Source: Manihot esculenta (taxonomy: Eukaryota > Streptophyta > Magnoliopsida > Malpighiales > Euphorbiaceae). From it: a DNA stretch of 64,000 nt. Both the position numbers and the translations under genes were made by a program. Below the pieces are notes generated by a model that saw nothing but the letters and a program-made list of their open reading frames with translations, ran no database searches and was not told the DNA's origin. Where the stretch lies: the NCBI RefSeq assembly GCF_001659605.2, contig NC_035171.2, forward strand, positions 11,773,835 through 11,837,834, read 5' to 3'. Of the stretch, positions 22,110 through 33,853 are shown one piece after another. Positions within the stretch are counted from its first letter, which is position 1, and each line of letters starts with the position of its first letter.

Positions 22110-22390
22110 GAAAGTGCCAAAAAAGGAAAGTTTTCAAATATGGAAAGTGCTAAAAAAGGAAAGTTTTCAAATATGGAAAGTGCTAAATAAGGAAGGTTTT
22201 CTGATAAGAAAAGTGCCAGAAAAGGAAAGCATAATCAACAGATTCTTTGAAATTCAAATTGCAAATTCTTCTTTCCTTATTCAGAAGGTGAAGCCAATTA
22301 TGGAAAGTGTCAAATAAGGAAAGTTTTCAGAAAAGAAAAGTCCTCAAATAAGGGAAGTGCAGAAGCAAAAGCAAATAAGGAAAGCTCAGT
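22110..22390 (+). repeat. Short tandem repeats in the solo LTR
   Basis: Units of 32-36 bp built on AAAGGAAAGTTTTCAAATATGG, gradually diverging to the right. Confidence 0.75.
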
Positions 22391-23569
22391 CAGAAGATTA
22401 TTTGAAATTCAAATCGCAGATCTTTCTTTCCTTATTCAAAGATGTGCACACACTGCAGCAGTCATATCTTCCTATTTAGGCAGCAAGATCTCATGAAGAC
22501 GCACTTGCCTCTTCTGCGTTCAACATTCAAAATTCAAACGAATGCTCCACCTAAAAAGGAAAGACTGGACAGATTCACTTTCTCTTCTGCATTCAATGAC
22601 TGCGCTCCACTTCCTCTTCTGCAATTCGCGCGCATCCTTCCTCTTCTGAAGCCTGATCCGCGCGCCTCCTTCCTTCCAGAGAATTTGCAACGCGATTCTT
22701 TCCTTTTCAGCACTTTGGGCAGCCTCTTCACTAATTAGAAAGCAAGTATGACCTAGGGCAGCACTTTCAACTATAAAAAGACATATAAGGAGCCTCCACA
22801 CAACTTTTACACACCACCTTAGAGACACCTACGTGATTCACATCTCTTCTTCTACCTTTCTTCTTTTCTTTTATTTTTGGTTTTGTTTCAGCCATGAGAG
22901 GCTGAAATCTTTTATTTTAGTTGAAGATTAGGTGATACTTTAGTTGTTTTATGGATTGGGAGACTTGATTAAACATTGTTAAACTTTTGGTTGTTCAATA
23001 TTCATGCAATTTCATGCTTGATTTCAATATTGCTTTGTTCTTTAGATCTACGTTGATTCTTGATTGCAAAGTAATAGTATGTTAATTTGGATGATTTAAG
23101 TCCGTAATTGCTTGGATTATTCAAACATAAGAACACTCGGTGTAAAAACCAAGGAAATTGTATGATCTAGCAACATCTCATGCGTTTGAGTAGTTAGGAT
23201 TGGATCTCTCTCTTTCTTCATGCAATTAACAATTGTTTGATACCTAAGGCTCAAGGACGTTCCTTGGCAATTTGTTAATTAGTAATTAATTAGAGGACGT
23301 TCCCTAATTGGTTTAATCATAAGAAGAGACATGGTGGTGCGAAGCGTCTTCCATCTCCATAACTAATCTATTGAATCAATCAAAAGAAACTAAGTGTCAA
23401 TGATCAATCCCAACAACTGAAGTGGATCAAATTCTTCAACTAGAACTTTCTTATTATTTATTTTTCTTTTATTTTATTATTCGCTTATTTTAATTATTTT
23501 CAGTAGTTTGTTAATCAAATCAATCTCAAACCCCCCATTTTACTTTTACTGCAATTTATTTTTATTCCG

Positions 23570-23770
23570 CTTTCAGTTTATCTCGTTTTCAATTTTATCT
23601 CGTTTCAGTTTATTTTGCTTTTCGTTTATTTCTCTTTCAATTTTATCTCGTTTCAGTTTATTTTGCTTTCCGTTTATTTCTCTTTCAGTTTTATCTCGTT
23701 TCAGTTTATCTCATTTTCGGTTTTCTTCTTTTTCAGTTTATTTTTGTTTCAGTTTATTTTATTGGTCTTG
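23570..23770 (+). repeat. T-rich tandem array in the solo LTR
   Basis: Repeats of TTTATCTCGTTTCAGTTTAT and close variants, unit about 45 bp. No coding value. Confidence 0.75.
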
Positions 23771-23891
23771 ATAAGGAAAATAGGTAAGTTCTCAATTCCC
23801 TATGGATTCAATCCTTTCACCACTATCTGCAGTTGTAAATTGTTGATAATCAAAAAGGTTATTTTTGACCGGCTTCGACAACAGCGAGTCA

Positions 23892-24120
23892 TCTTGTTAA
23901 CCCATAAAACAAAAAAATCCAACTTCAGGAAAATTTGCTTCAAATACAACCACTCAACCGATCATATGCTTTGGCCATACCAGTCTTCAAAGCTAACCAT
24001 CCAAATTTTCCTTGGATTTTCCGTTTCAATGTATGAAAAGTCTCATACGCAATAATAATGTTATCCTAATCAAACGATTAGGAATAAATGCGCTTTGAGA
24101 TTCAAAAATGACTAAGGGTA
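23892..24120 (-). pseudogene. LINE piece 4: reverse transcriptase fingers/palm
   Basis: Minus-strand reading: SQSAFIPNRLI, then matches to the GK.G..ALK.DM.KAYDR motif, ending GFFC..WVNK. Two frameshifts and several stops. It connects to piece 3 through the GGGTA duplication and to piece 5 through TCTTG, both in sensible frame. Confidence 0.82.
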
Positions 24121-26527
24121 TGTAACGACCCGGAAACCGGACCGCTACCGGCGCTAGGATTCAGGTCGGCTTAAGGCCGCCAGAACCCGTAGCAAGCCAA
24201 ACATACATCCTGTGAACCTGTTTAATCCCATACATGGTCAACAACATACATAAAAAAATTAAAAACTTTTCTTTCATTCAAACATTTCTTTGCCAAGCCT
24301 AGCCTGTGCATACACAAACATAACATAAACCTCTCATTGGAGTCCTCATCAAATACTCCAATGGGGTAACATAACGTAACATAGGCTTGGATTACATAGG
24401 CATCATAAAAACATTATGTCTCATACAAGACCATGTGTACAGGGAATACAACAGACTCTAGTCAAGCACATTATTAAACTTACATTACATTACATCTCAT
24501 ACTTTTACATTACCAACAAACCATGTCCACAGCTAAGCTATTACATAAACTTCTCTTACTCTGCTGACTTCTCTATCTACTCTGCACCTGCAAGACTGGG
24601 GTTAGGGGAGAGGGGGTGAGCTATAAAGCCCAATGAGCAGAAACTAAAAACATTTGCTTTAATTCCTCCATTTTTAGGTATATTATTATTCATTTTATTA
24701 TTATTATTATTATTATTATTATATTTTATCATATTATTTAACTTTTTCTTTCTTTTTCTTATTCATGCTTTCATGAAATGCAACACATCACAGCTAATCA
24801 CATAAAGGATGGTATTGTCACCATTAGTCCTCAACATCTCCAAATGCCAGGGGCGTAGAATGGGCCTCACTGGTCTTTCTCTTACATAACATAACATTCT
24901 AAAGTGCCAGGGGCGTAGAATGGGCCTCGCTGGTCTTTCTCTTACATAGTGCCAGGGGCGTAGAATGGGCCTCGCTGGTCTTCCATAACATATCATCATA
25001 ACATAACATCAGAGGACTATGGATCACCCAACAACCATCCACATCAACATCAATTTATGCAATGCAGCATATGCGTGAATTCTAATGCAAACATCCTGAA
25101 ATATTGCATGGCATAATGATGCATGGGCAATGCTTTATGATTCATTCATTTATTCATTTACTTTACTTTAAAATTTAAGGGGTTGTTCCACTCACCTGGT
25201 GACTGAAGCTTTAACAACGAACTCTGAACGACTATCTCACAACCGGGGGTCTCGGTTCCTCGGGTCCGAACCTACACAGGTGGACTCAAATGAGGCACCA
25301 AACAACAAGAACATAACTCTAAACATACCCCCAAAAACCTCCTAAAACACCTCAAAACACTCCTAGGAAGCATGCAAGAAAAGGCTGGACAGGGCACTTT
25401 CGGCGGCACCTTCGGCGACCGGAAGTCCCTCCAGAGCCGAAAGTCAGGCAGGTTCGGCGGCACCTTCGGCGGCCGAAACTCCCAGACAGAGGCGAAACTC
25501 ATGCATGTTCGGCGGCACCTTCGGCGGCCGAAAGTCTCGGACAGAGCCGAAACTCCAACTTTCGGGGGCAAGCTTCGGCAGCCTAAAGCTGCCTCTCAAG
25601 CCATGTTCGGCGGCCGAAACTCCCTTCGGCTGCCGAACCTGGTTTCTGCCAAAGGGCAGAAACTTGGCTCCCTTAAGCATTTTTGCCTTCAAACTCACCA
25701 ATCATGCATAAACTTGTTCTAAAACATGCATAAACACCATACATCACACCTAGGGGTCTCAAACTATCAAATACCCCAACTACAACACTTCAACACACAC
25801 AAACAACATACATTGTTCATCAAAACATCAAAACCCATAAACTCATCAACAAGCCTAAACATGCATCTATACCCATAAAACAACTTAAAACTTACTTAAA
25901 ACATATAAGGAGCTTAAGATCGGCTCTTACCTCTTGAAGATCGAGAGGGAGACGACCTAAACTTGGAGATCCACGAAAATGAGCTCCTGAGTTCCCAAAG
26001 CTCCAAAACTTGGTTTAAATGCTCAAAACTTGCAATGTGAGTTTAAAACTCAAGGAAAATGGAAGAGATTTGGAGGAAGAACACAAGATTTACAAAGGGA
26101 AGGTCGGAAGCTTGCTGTGGCTGAAAATGGGAGAAAGCTCGCCCATTTCGGCTAAGTGCCCCTTTTATAGGTGGCTGGCCAGGCCACGTTCGGGGGCCGA
26201 ATGTGCCTCCGCATCCATGAAATGTTCGGCGGCCGAACTTGACTTTCGGCGGCCGAACCTGGACTTCCCTAACTCATGCTTTCGGGGGCCTAACGTGCCG
26301 CCAAAACGCATGCATGTTCGGCGGCCGAACTTGACTTTCGGCGGCCGAACCTGGGTTTTCCTCCAAAGACTTCTCATGCAAAAACTCATTTAATTTTTAT
26401 ACTTAAAATCATGAAATACCTTAAAACATTTTATGAAAACATGTTTCTACCCTACTAGAGGCTTCCGACATCTGAGATTCCACCGGACGGTAGGAATTCC
26501 GATACCGGAGTCTAGCCGGGTATTACA
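24121..26527 (-). repeat. E4 3' LTR
   Basis: Minus-strand LTR; reverse complement starts TGTAATACCCGG and ends GGTCGTTACA. Contains TATA at about 26163-26169, palindrome clusters at 25390-25640 and 26190-26355, three hairpin repeats at 24845-24980 and an (ATT)n tract at 24680-24722. Confidence 0.93.
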
Positions 26528-26563
26528 TTCTCCCCCCTTAAGAACATTCGTCCCCGAATGTTC
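26528..26563 (-). promoter_or_regulatory. E4 pre-PPT hairpin and polypurine tract
   Basis: GAACATTC-gtcccc-GAATGTTC at 26542-26563 on the plus strand, next to TTCTCCCCCCTTA, which is the complement of the polypurine tract. Confidence 0.8.
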
Positions 26564-26635
26564 CTCACTAGCACACATAGCATGGCAAAGAATATAACAC
26601 ACATACAAGGCACATAAACACATAGGGATCTAACC

Positions 26636-27519
26636 TTAAAAGAGACGAGGGTACTGCTGGAGCATAGACTCTCGTGTCTCCCAAGTGCATTCTTCCAAGT
26701 TGTGGTGGTTCCACAGGACTTTCACCATCGGGATTTCCTTGTTTCTTAACTTTCTGATCTGGGTGTCTATGATCCGCACTGGCTGTTCAACATAGGTGAG
26801 ATCCTCTTGGACCTCCACATCAGGCTCATTAAGAACCTTGCTCGGATCTGACACAAACTTCCTCAACATGGAAACATGGAAAACCGGATGGATCCTTTCC
26901 ATTGAAGCAGGCAAATCCAGCTTGTACGACACATTCCCAATCTTTTGCAAGATTTCAAAGGGTCCGATGTATCGTGGGGCTAGTTTACCTTTCTTCCCGA
27001 AGCGAACCACTCCCTTCATTGGAGACACCTTGAGCAATACCAGGTCCCCCTCCTGAAACTCTAACTGCCTTCTGCGGATGTCTGCATAACTCTTCTGTCT
27101 GCTTGCAGCAGTCTTGATTCTCTCTCTGATTATGGGTACCACCCTGCTGGTAATCTCTACTAGCTCAGGCCCTGCCAAGGCCTTCTCTCCAACTTCCTCC
27201 CAGCAAACAGGTGATCTGCACTTCCTTCCGTACAAAGCTTCATATGGAGCCATCCCGATGCTAGCATGATGGCTGTTGTTGTAGGCAAACTCCACCAAAG
27301 GTAGATGCTGCCTCCAAGAACCGCCAAAGTCCAGTACACACATCCTAAGCATATCCTCTATAGTCTGGATGGTCCTTTCTGACTGTCCATCAGTCTGGGG
27401 ATGGAAGGCAGTACTGAAGTCTAACCTGGTACCCATAGCACTCTGCAGACTCCGCCAAAACCTGGAAGTGAACTGGGGCCCTCTATCAGACACTATAGAC
27501 ACTGGAACCCCATGCAGCC
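26636..27519 (-). pseudogene. E4 integrase C-terminal half and chromodomain
   Basis: Open on the minus strand from [16 protein letters not shown] to QQYPRLF. It contains the second Asp and the Glu of the integrase D-35-E site (SDRG...QSE), the GPFEIL region of the integrase C-terminal domain, and the chromodomain ([16 protein letters not shown]). The first integrase Asp and the zinc finger lie in the inverted block on the other strand, so no integrase can be made. Confidence 0.9.
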
Positions 27520-29413
27520 AGACCGATCTCTATCCCTCCCTACAGGATGGCGCCAGCAGAGCTGAAAGAGCTTAAAGAACAGTTGCAAGAGCTGGTAGAC
27601 AAGGGCTTCATCCGACCGAGTACCTCACCTTGGCGTGCTCCAGTGTTGTTCGTGAAAAAGAAGGATGGATCCCTCAGACTTTGTATCGACTATAGACAGT
27701 TGAACAAGGTTACTACCAAGAACAAGTACCCGTTGCCTAGGATCGATGATCTATTCGACCAGCTAGCAGGAGCAGGTTGTTTCTCCAAAATAGATCTGAG
27801 ATCTGGGTATCATCAGCTGAGGATCAGAGATGAAGATGTGCCAAAGACAGCATTCAGGACCAGATATGGGCATTTTGAGTTCCTAGTGATGCCGTTCGGG
27901 TTAACAAACGCCCCTGCAGCATTCATGGATCTCATGAACATAGTATTTAGCCAATACCTGGATCACTTCGTTATTGTCTTCATAGATGATATCTTAGTGT
28001 ATTCCAGGAATGCAGAAGAGCATGCCCATCATCTGCGGTTGGTCTTGCAGACTTTGAGGGAACATGGCTTGTATGCCAAGTTCTCTAAATGTGAATTCTG
28101 GCTGAGGAGCATTTCGTTCTTGGGGCATGTAGTGTCAGAGAATGGTATTGAGGTGGACCCCAAGAAGACAGAAACTGTGGCTAACTGGCCTAGACCCACT
28201 TCAGTGACAGAGATTAGAAGTTTCTTGGGTTTGGCAGGTTACTACAGGAGGTTCGTTCAGGACTTCTCAAGGATAGCAGCTCCTCTGACCAGGTTAACCA
28301 GGAAGAATCAGAAGTTTCTGTGGACCGACCAGTGCGAAGAGAGTTTTGAAGAGCTTAAGAAGAGGTTGACTTCAGCACCAGTTTTAGCTCTGCCATCTAG
28401 TAATGAGGACTTTACAGTCTTTTGTGATGCGTCCCGTGTGGGACTGGGTTGTGTACTGATGCAGAATGAGAGGGTGATTGCTTATGCTTCTAGACAGCTG
28501 AAGAAGCATGAGTTGAATTACCCCACACACGACCTGGAGATGGCAGCAGTAATCTTTGCACTCAAGATGTGGAGGCACTACCTCTATGGGGTAAAATGTG
28601 AGATCTTTACAGATCATAAGAGCCTGCAGTACATCCTGAGTCAAAGAGATTTGAATTTGAGACAGAGAAGATGGGTAGAACTGCTCAGTGACTACGATTG
28701 CAAAATCCAGTATCATCCGGGTAAGGCTAATGTTGTAGCTGATGCCTTAAGCCGAAAATCACTCGGCAGTCTATCCCACATCACAGCAGAACGAAGACCA
28801 GTAGTAAAGGAGTTCTACAAGCTCATCGAAGAAGGGCTACAGTTAGAGTTGTCGGGTACAGGTGCCTTGTTGGCTCAGATGAGAGTGACACCCGTGTTCC
28901 TTGAGCAAGTCGCTCAGAAACAACATGAGGACCCCGAGTTAGTGAAGATTGCCAGGACTGTTCAGTCAGGCAAGAATGATGAGTTCAGATTTGACAACAA
29001 GGGGATCCTCCGCTATGGGAGTCGATTATGTGTACCAGATGACATAGGGCTAAAAGGAGACATTATGAGAGAGGCTCATAATGCAAGATACAGCATTCAC
29101 CCTGGAGCCACCAAGATGTATCAAGATTTGAAGAAAGTTTATTGGTGGCCAGCGATGAAGAAAGAAGTGGCACAGTTTGTGTCAGCCTGCGAAGTGTGTC
29201 AGAGGGTGAAGCTGGAACATCAGAAGCCAGCTGGAATGCTTAACCCGCTACCGATTCCAGAATGGAAATGGGAAAACATAGCTATGGACTTCGTAGTAGG
29301 GTTACCGGCGACGTCCAACAGAGTGGACTCCATATGGGTGATTGTGGACAGACTCACCAAATCTGTTCACTTCATCCCTGTCAGGAGTGGCTACTCTGTG
29401 GACAAGTTGGCTC
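27520..29413 (+). pseudogene. E4 inverted pol block: RT, RNase H, integrase N-terminal half
   Basis: Open throughout on the plus strand, opposite to the rest of E4, from [10 protein letters not shown] to [11 protein letters not shown] motifs are intact ([19 protein letters not shown]), as are RNase H ([17 protein letters not shown]), the integrase HHCC finger (H...H, CEVC) and its first catalytic Asp (MDFVVGLP). Compared with E1, about eight codons are missing between its right end and the integrase remainder, and roughly 1.3 kb of gag/protease is missing to its left. Left breakpoint has one shared base. Confidence 0.9.
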
Positions 29414-29518
29414 TGTAACGACCCGGAAACCGGACCGCTACCGGCGCTAGGATTCAGGTCGGCTTAAGGCCGCCAGAACCCGTAGCAAGCCAAACATACA
29501 TCCTGTGAACCTGTTTAA
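29414..29518 (-). repeat. Misplaced LTR-end fragment inside E4
   Basis: Copies the last 105 bp of the E4 LTR (compare 24121-24225), joining the inverted pol block to truncated gag. The bases CTC before TGTAACG also match the PBS side of the real 5' LTR (30652-30654), so the copied tract may begin in the primer-site region. Confidence 0.88.
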
Positions 29519-30413
29519 CACCCATCTCATCTGTCTGCTTCAGCTGTTCAAACTCAATCACCTTCAGCTCCCTGGAACTGTCAGGGAAAGCCCATCCTGC
29601 GAACTCATTCGCAAACTCCTCCCATGACAGACTGTCCACCCTTGGTTTCACATAGTTCTTGAACCACTCTCGTGCCTTCTTGCATGTCAGAGTGAAACCA
29701 GCCATCTGAATGGCTCTACTGTCGTCAGCCCCTATCTCATCTGTAATTGTTTTGACCTTCTCCAGGTACACAAACGGATCATCACCGGTATCAAACTGGG
29801 GAGCACCCAACTTCATATAGTCGGTCATCTTGGCCTTGCTCCCTCCAGATGAGGTAGGTTGAGGTCTTTGGGTTTCTGTAACTGCGGTTGCTGCTGGTGG
29901 TGGAGGTGCGGCATCCCCTGGGATAGGGTTTGCTGTGCCTGGATGGAAGGATGGAGGTGGGTACATAGGGTACTGTGGATACTGTGGGTAGAAGGGTGGG
30001 TATGGCATGTGAGAAGGGTAAGGATTAAAACTGGGGTAATCCGATGTACCTCCCATCGAATACCCGGGGTATGGTGAAAAAGGTGGGTACTGGGGTGGTG
30101 GAACAAACCCCGAGGCCTGAGTGCCTCCCTGAGACTCACCCATGCCCTCTTCTAGCATGCTCACACCAAGACTACCATCCCTCCTCTGGTCCACATCCAT
30201 CTCTTCTCCCACATCCACTGACCTGCCTCCTTGAACCGTTCCTCTTACTGATCTGTTTCTACCCAGATCCAGAGATCTTCTAGGGTCTCCCACTGCTCTG
30301 TCCCTGTTGGACCTACTTGACATTGCCCTTGGCAATGCTGGAGGACGGGCGCTCGTGCCCTCATCCTCCGATGGTACTCTAGTCAATCTAGCTGATCGAC
30401 GAGTTCCTCGCAT
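29519..30413 (-). pseudogene. E4 gag, truncated after the capsid domain
   Basis: Open from MRGTRRSARL with the Pro/Tyr-rich segment (YPPFSPYPGY, MPYPPFYPQYPQYPMY) and capsid motifs (WFKNYVKPR, WEEFANEFAGWAF) to KQTDEMG. It then runs into the LTR scrap. The basic region and both zinc sites are absent. No stop lies within the retained part, so it is better preserved than gag of E1, E6 or E7. Confidence 0.88.
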
Positions 30414-30637
30414 TCTGTTTACTGAAAAAAACAGCACAGATAACAAAACATTAGCATCCAATGGTTCATGTGGAAACACATGAACCCACATCATATACAT
30501 AGCATAGCTCATGGCATATCATACTTTCATTCTAGACAGGACTCTACATCCTATCCTAGTGGACATGATTTCCTATTGTGCTTGACTTTCTATCACATCT
30601 ATGAGCCCGACACTCTAGGTCCGACCATATGAACCTA

Positions 30638-30651
30638 AGGCTCTGATACCA
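30638..30651 (-). other. E4 primer-binding site
   Basis: Reverse complement reads TGGTATCAGAGCCT, three bases from the 5' LTR, complementary to initiator tRNA-Met apart from the last base. Confidence 0.88.
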
Positions 30652-30654
30652 CTC

Positions 30655-33061
30655 TGTAACGACCCGGAAACCGGACCGCTACCGGCGCTAGGATTCAGGT
30701 CGGCTTAAGGCCGCCAGAACCCGTAGCAAGCCAAACATACATCCTGTGAACCTGTTTAATCCCATACATGGTCAACAACATACATAAAAAAATTAAAAAC
30801 TTTTCTTTCATTCAAACATTTCTTTGCCAAGCCTAGCCTGTGCATACACAAACATAACATAAACCTCTCATTGGAGTCCTCATCAAATACTCCAATGGGG
30901 TAACATAACGTAACATAGGCTTGGATTACATAGGCATCATAAAAACATTATGTCTCATACAAGACCATGTGTACAGGGAATACAACAGACTCTAGTCAAG
31001 CACATTATTAAACTTACATTACATTACATCTAATACTTTTACATTACCAACAAACCATGTCCACAGCTAAGCTATTACATAAACTTCTCTTACTCTGCTG
31101 ACTTCTCTATCTACTCTGCACCTGCAAGACTGGGGTTAGGGGAGAGGGGGTGAGCTATAAAGCCCAATGAGCAGAAACTAAAAACATTTGCTTTAATTCC
31201 TCCATTTTTAGGTATATTATTATTCATTTTATTATTATTATTATTATTATTATTATATTTTATCATATTATTTAACTTTTTCTTTCTTTTTCTTATTCAT
31301 GCTTTCATGAAATGCAACACATCACAGCTAATCACATAAAGGATGGTATTGTCACCATTAGTCCTCAACATCTCCAAATGCCAGGGGCGTAGAATGGGCC
31401 TCACTGGTCTTTCTCTTACATAACATAACATTCTAAAGTGCCAGGGGCGTAGAATGGGCCTCGCTGGTCTTTCTCTTACATAGTGCCAGGGGCGTAGAAT
31501 GGGCCTCGCTGGTCTTCCATAACATATCATCATAACATAACATCAGAGGACTATGGATCACCCAACAACCATCCACATCAACATCAATTTATGCAATGCA
31601 GCATATTTGTGAATTCTAATGCAAACATCCTGAAATATTGCATGGCATAATGATGCATGGGCAATGCTTTATGATTCATTCATTTATTCATTTACTTTAC
31701 TTTAAAACTTAAGGGGTTGTTCCACTCACCTGGTGACTGAAGCTTTAACAACGAACTCTGAACGACTATCTCACAACCGGGGGTCTCGGTTCCTCGGGTC
31801 CGAACCTACACAGGTGGACTCAAATGAGGCACCAAACAACAAGAACATAACTCTAAACATACCCCCAAAAACCTCCTAAAACACCTCAAAACACTCCTAG
31901 GAAGCATGCAAGAAAAGGCTGGACAGGGCACTTTCGGCGGCACCTTCGGCGGCCGGAAGTCCCTCCAGAGCCGAAAGTCAGGCAGGTTCGGCGGCACCTT
32001 CGGCGGCCGAAACTCCCAGACAGAGGCGAAACTCATGCATGTTCGGCGGCACCTTCGGCGGCCGAAAGTCTCGGACAGAGCCGAAACTCCAACTTTCGGG
32101 GGCAAGCTTCGGCAGCCTAAAGCTGCCTCTCAAGCCATGTTCGGCGGCCGAAACTCCCTTCGGCTGCCGAACCTGGTTTCTGCCAAAGGGCAGAAACTTG
32201 GCTCCCTTAAGCATTTTTGCCTTCAAACTCACCAATCATGCATAAACTTGTTCTAAAACATGCATAAACACCATACATCACACCTAGGGGTCTCAAACTA
32301 TCAAATACCCTAACTACAACACTTCAACACACACAAACAACATACATTGTTCATCAAAACATCAAAACCCATAAACTCATCAACAAGCCTAAACATGCAT
32401 CTCTACCCATAAAACAACTTAAAACTTACTTAAAACATATAAGGAGCTTAAGATCGGCTCTTACCTCTTGAAGATCGAGAGGGAGACGACCTAAACTTGG
32501 AGATCCACGAAAATGAGCTCCTGAGTTCCCAAAGCTCCAAAACTTGGTTTAAATGCTCAAAACTTACAATGTGAGTTTAAAACTCAAGGAAAATGGAAGA
32601 GATTTGGAGGAAGAACACAAGATTTACAAAGGGAAGGTCGGAAGCTTGCTGTGGCCGAAAATGGGAGAAAGCTCGCCCATTTCGGCTAAGTGCCCCTTTT
32701 ATAGGTGGCTGGCCAGGCCACGTTCGGGGGCCGAATGTGCCTCCGCATCCATGAAATGTTCGGCGGCCGAACTTGACTTTCGGCGGCCGAACCTGGACTT
32801 CCCTAACTCATGCTTTCGGGGGCCTAACGTGCCGCCAAAACGCATGCATGTTCGGCGGCCGAACTTGACTTTCGGCGGCCGAACCTGGGTTTTCCTCCAA
32901 AGACTTCTCATGCAAAAACTCATTTAATTTTTATACTTAAAATCATGAAATACCTTAAAACATTTTATGAAAACATGTTTCTACCCTACTAGAGGCTTCC
33001 GACATCTGAGATTCCACCGGACGGTAGGAATTCCGATACCGGAGTCTAGCCGGGTATTACA
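30655..33061 (-). repeat. E4 5' LTR
   Basis: Same length and layout as 24121-26527, with a handful of substitutions (for example near 31030, 31607, 31708 and 32403). TATA at about 32697-32703 on the minus strand. Confidence 0.93.
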
Positions 33062-33853
33062 GGGTAATACCTGTTTTAACCGATTAGCAATAGCTTTACA
33101 CATCACCCGATCAATTACATTGCTAAGAGAAATTGATCTTAAATCCTAAACTCTCTCTAGTATGACTTTTTCAAAATCAGAACAATATTCGTTTTATTAC
33201 TTCCAAGAAGGCTTCCGTTTTCATTCAAACAATCTAGGCATCCTGCAACAATTGCATCCCCATAATATTCTAATATGATTAAAAAAATCTCGAATTTAAG
33301 CCATCCAGTCCAGGTAATTTATTCGAATGCATAGAAAATAAGGCGTCTTTAACTTCTTCCCTTGTATACGATTCAAGCAGAAAACTATTCTAATCCTCTG
33401 AAACTTTAAGCTTTACATACTGTAAAATTCCATCCATATCCCCTTGTGAAGAAGTAAATAGATTTTTATAAAAATCTATTATCAAATCTGGTAATCCTGA
33501 ATCCAAAGAAACCCATAGGCCTTCCTCATTTTTAAGCTGTGTAAGGTAATGCTTTCGAGCCCTATTAGAAGCATATTTATAAAAATAGCCTGTATTAGAG
33601 TCTCCATTAGCTAACCAATATTGTTTTGCCCTCTATTTCCGGGAGATTTTATTCTACAATAATAAGCTACTATATTTGGCTTCTACTTCTTTAAGGTCAA
33701 TTAATCTCACATGTTGTTGTTTATGAAGAAACGACAAATGTTGCTTAACCTCTCTTAGTTGTTTTCGAAAAAACTCATGATGATTTTTTTTACCATTATT
33801 CCATTCTTTTAACACAATGAGCAATTCGTTCTGGCAAAGGCATTCGTTCACTT
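33062..33853 (-). pseudogene. LINE piece 3: region before and including the RT N terminus
   Basis: Minus-strand reading: LKEWNN, a Lys/Gln-rich helical stretch, then YWLANGDSNTGYFYKYASN, matching the YW...GD.NT.FFH motif before RT. Later come REEVKDALFSMHSNKLPGLDG, matching the MH..K.PG.DG RT motif, and DRVMCKAIANRLKQVLP. Multiple stops. About 300 bp of LINE between this and piece 2 are missing. Confidence 0.87.

Larger units (their letters stand above)
21950..23891. mobile_element. Solo LTR of an unrelated LTR retrotransposon
   Basis: TGATAGAGCATA to GCGAGTCA, 1942 bp, flanked by TCTTG at 21945-21949 and 23892-23896. LINE reading frame resumes exactly across it. It contains tandem GGAAAGTTTTCAAATATGGA-type repeats (22110-22390) and a T-rich array (23570-23770, unit about 45 bp). 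The final 130 bp (CCCTATGGATTCAATCC, GACCGGCTTCGACAACAGCG) resemble ends of plant gypsy LTRs. The phenylalanine/serine-rich open frames over the T-rich array are artefacts. Orientation is probably plus but not proven. Confidence 0.8.
24121..33061 (-). mobile_element. E4: minus-strand chromovirus with internally rearranged pol
   Basis: GGGTA is duplicated at 24116-24120 and 33062-33066. The LTRs are equal in length (2407 bp) and differ at about nine positions by eye, so this is a young insertion. Read on the minus strand: 5' LTR (33061-30655), PBS, gag (30413-29519), a 105-bp LTR-end scrap (29518-29414), pol in inverted orientation (29413-27520), the integrase C-terminal half with chromodomain (27519-26636), hairpin and polypurine tract, 3' LTR (26527-24121). 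The Gag zinc sites and all of the protease are absent. Unable to move by itself. Confidence 0.93.

Noticed and set aside
23508..24055. Phe/Ser-rich open frames resembling membrane proteins
   Set aside because: Translation of a T-rich tandem array inside a solo LTR.
25380..25640. Regularly spaced palindromes considered as a CRISPR array
   Set aside because: Spacers are themselves repetitive, spacing is irregular, and the locus is a plant LTR.
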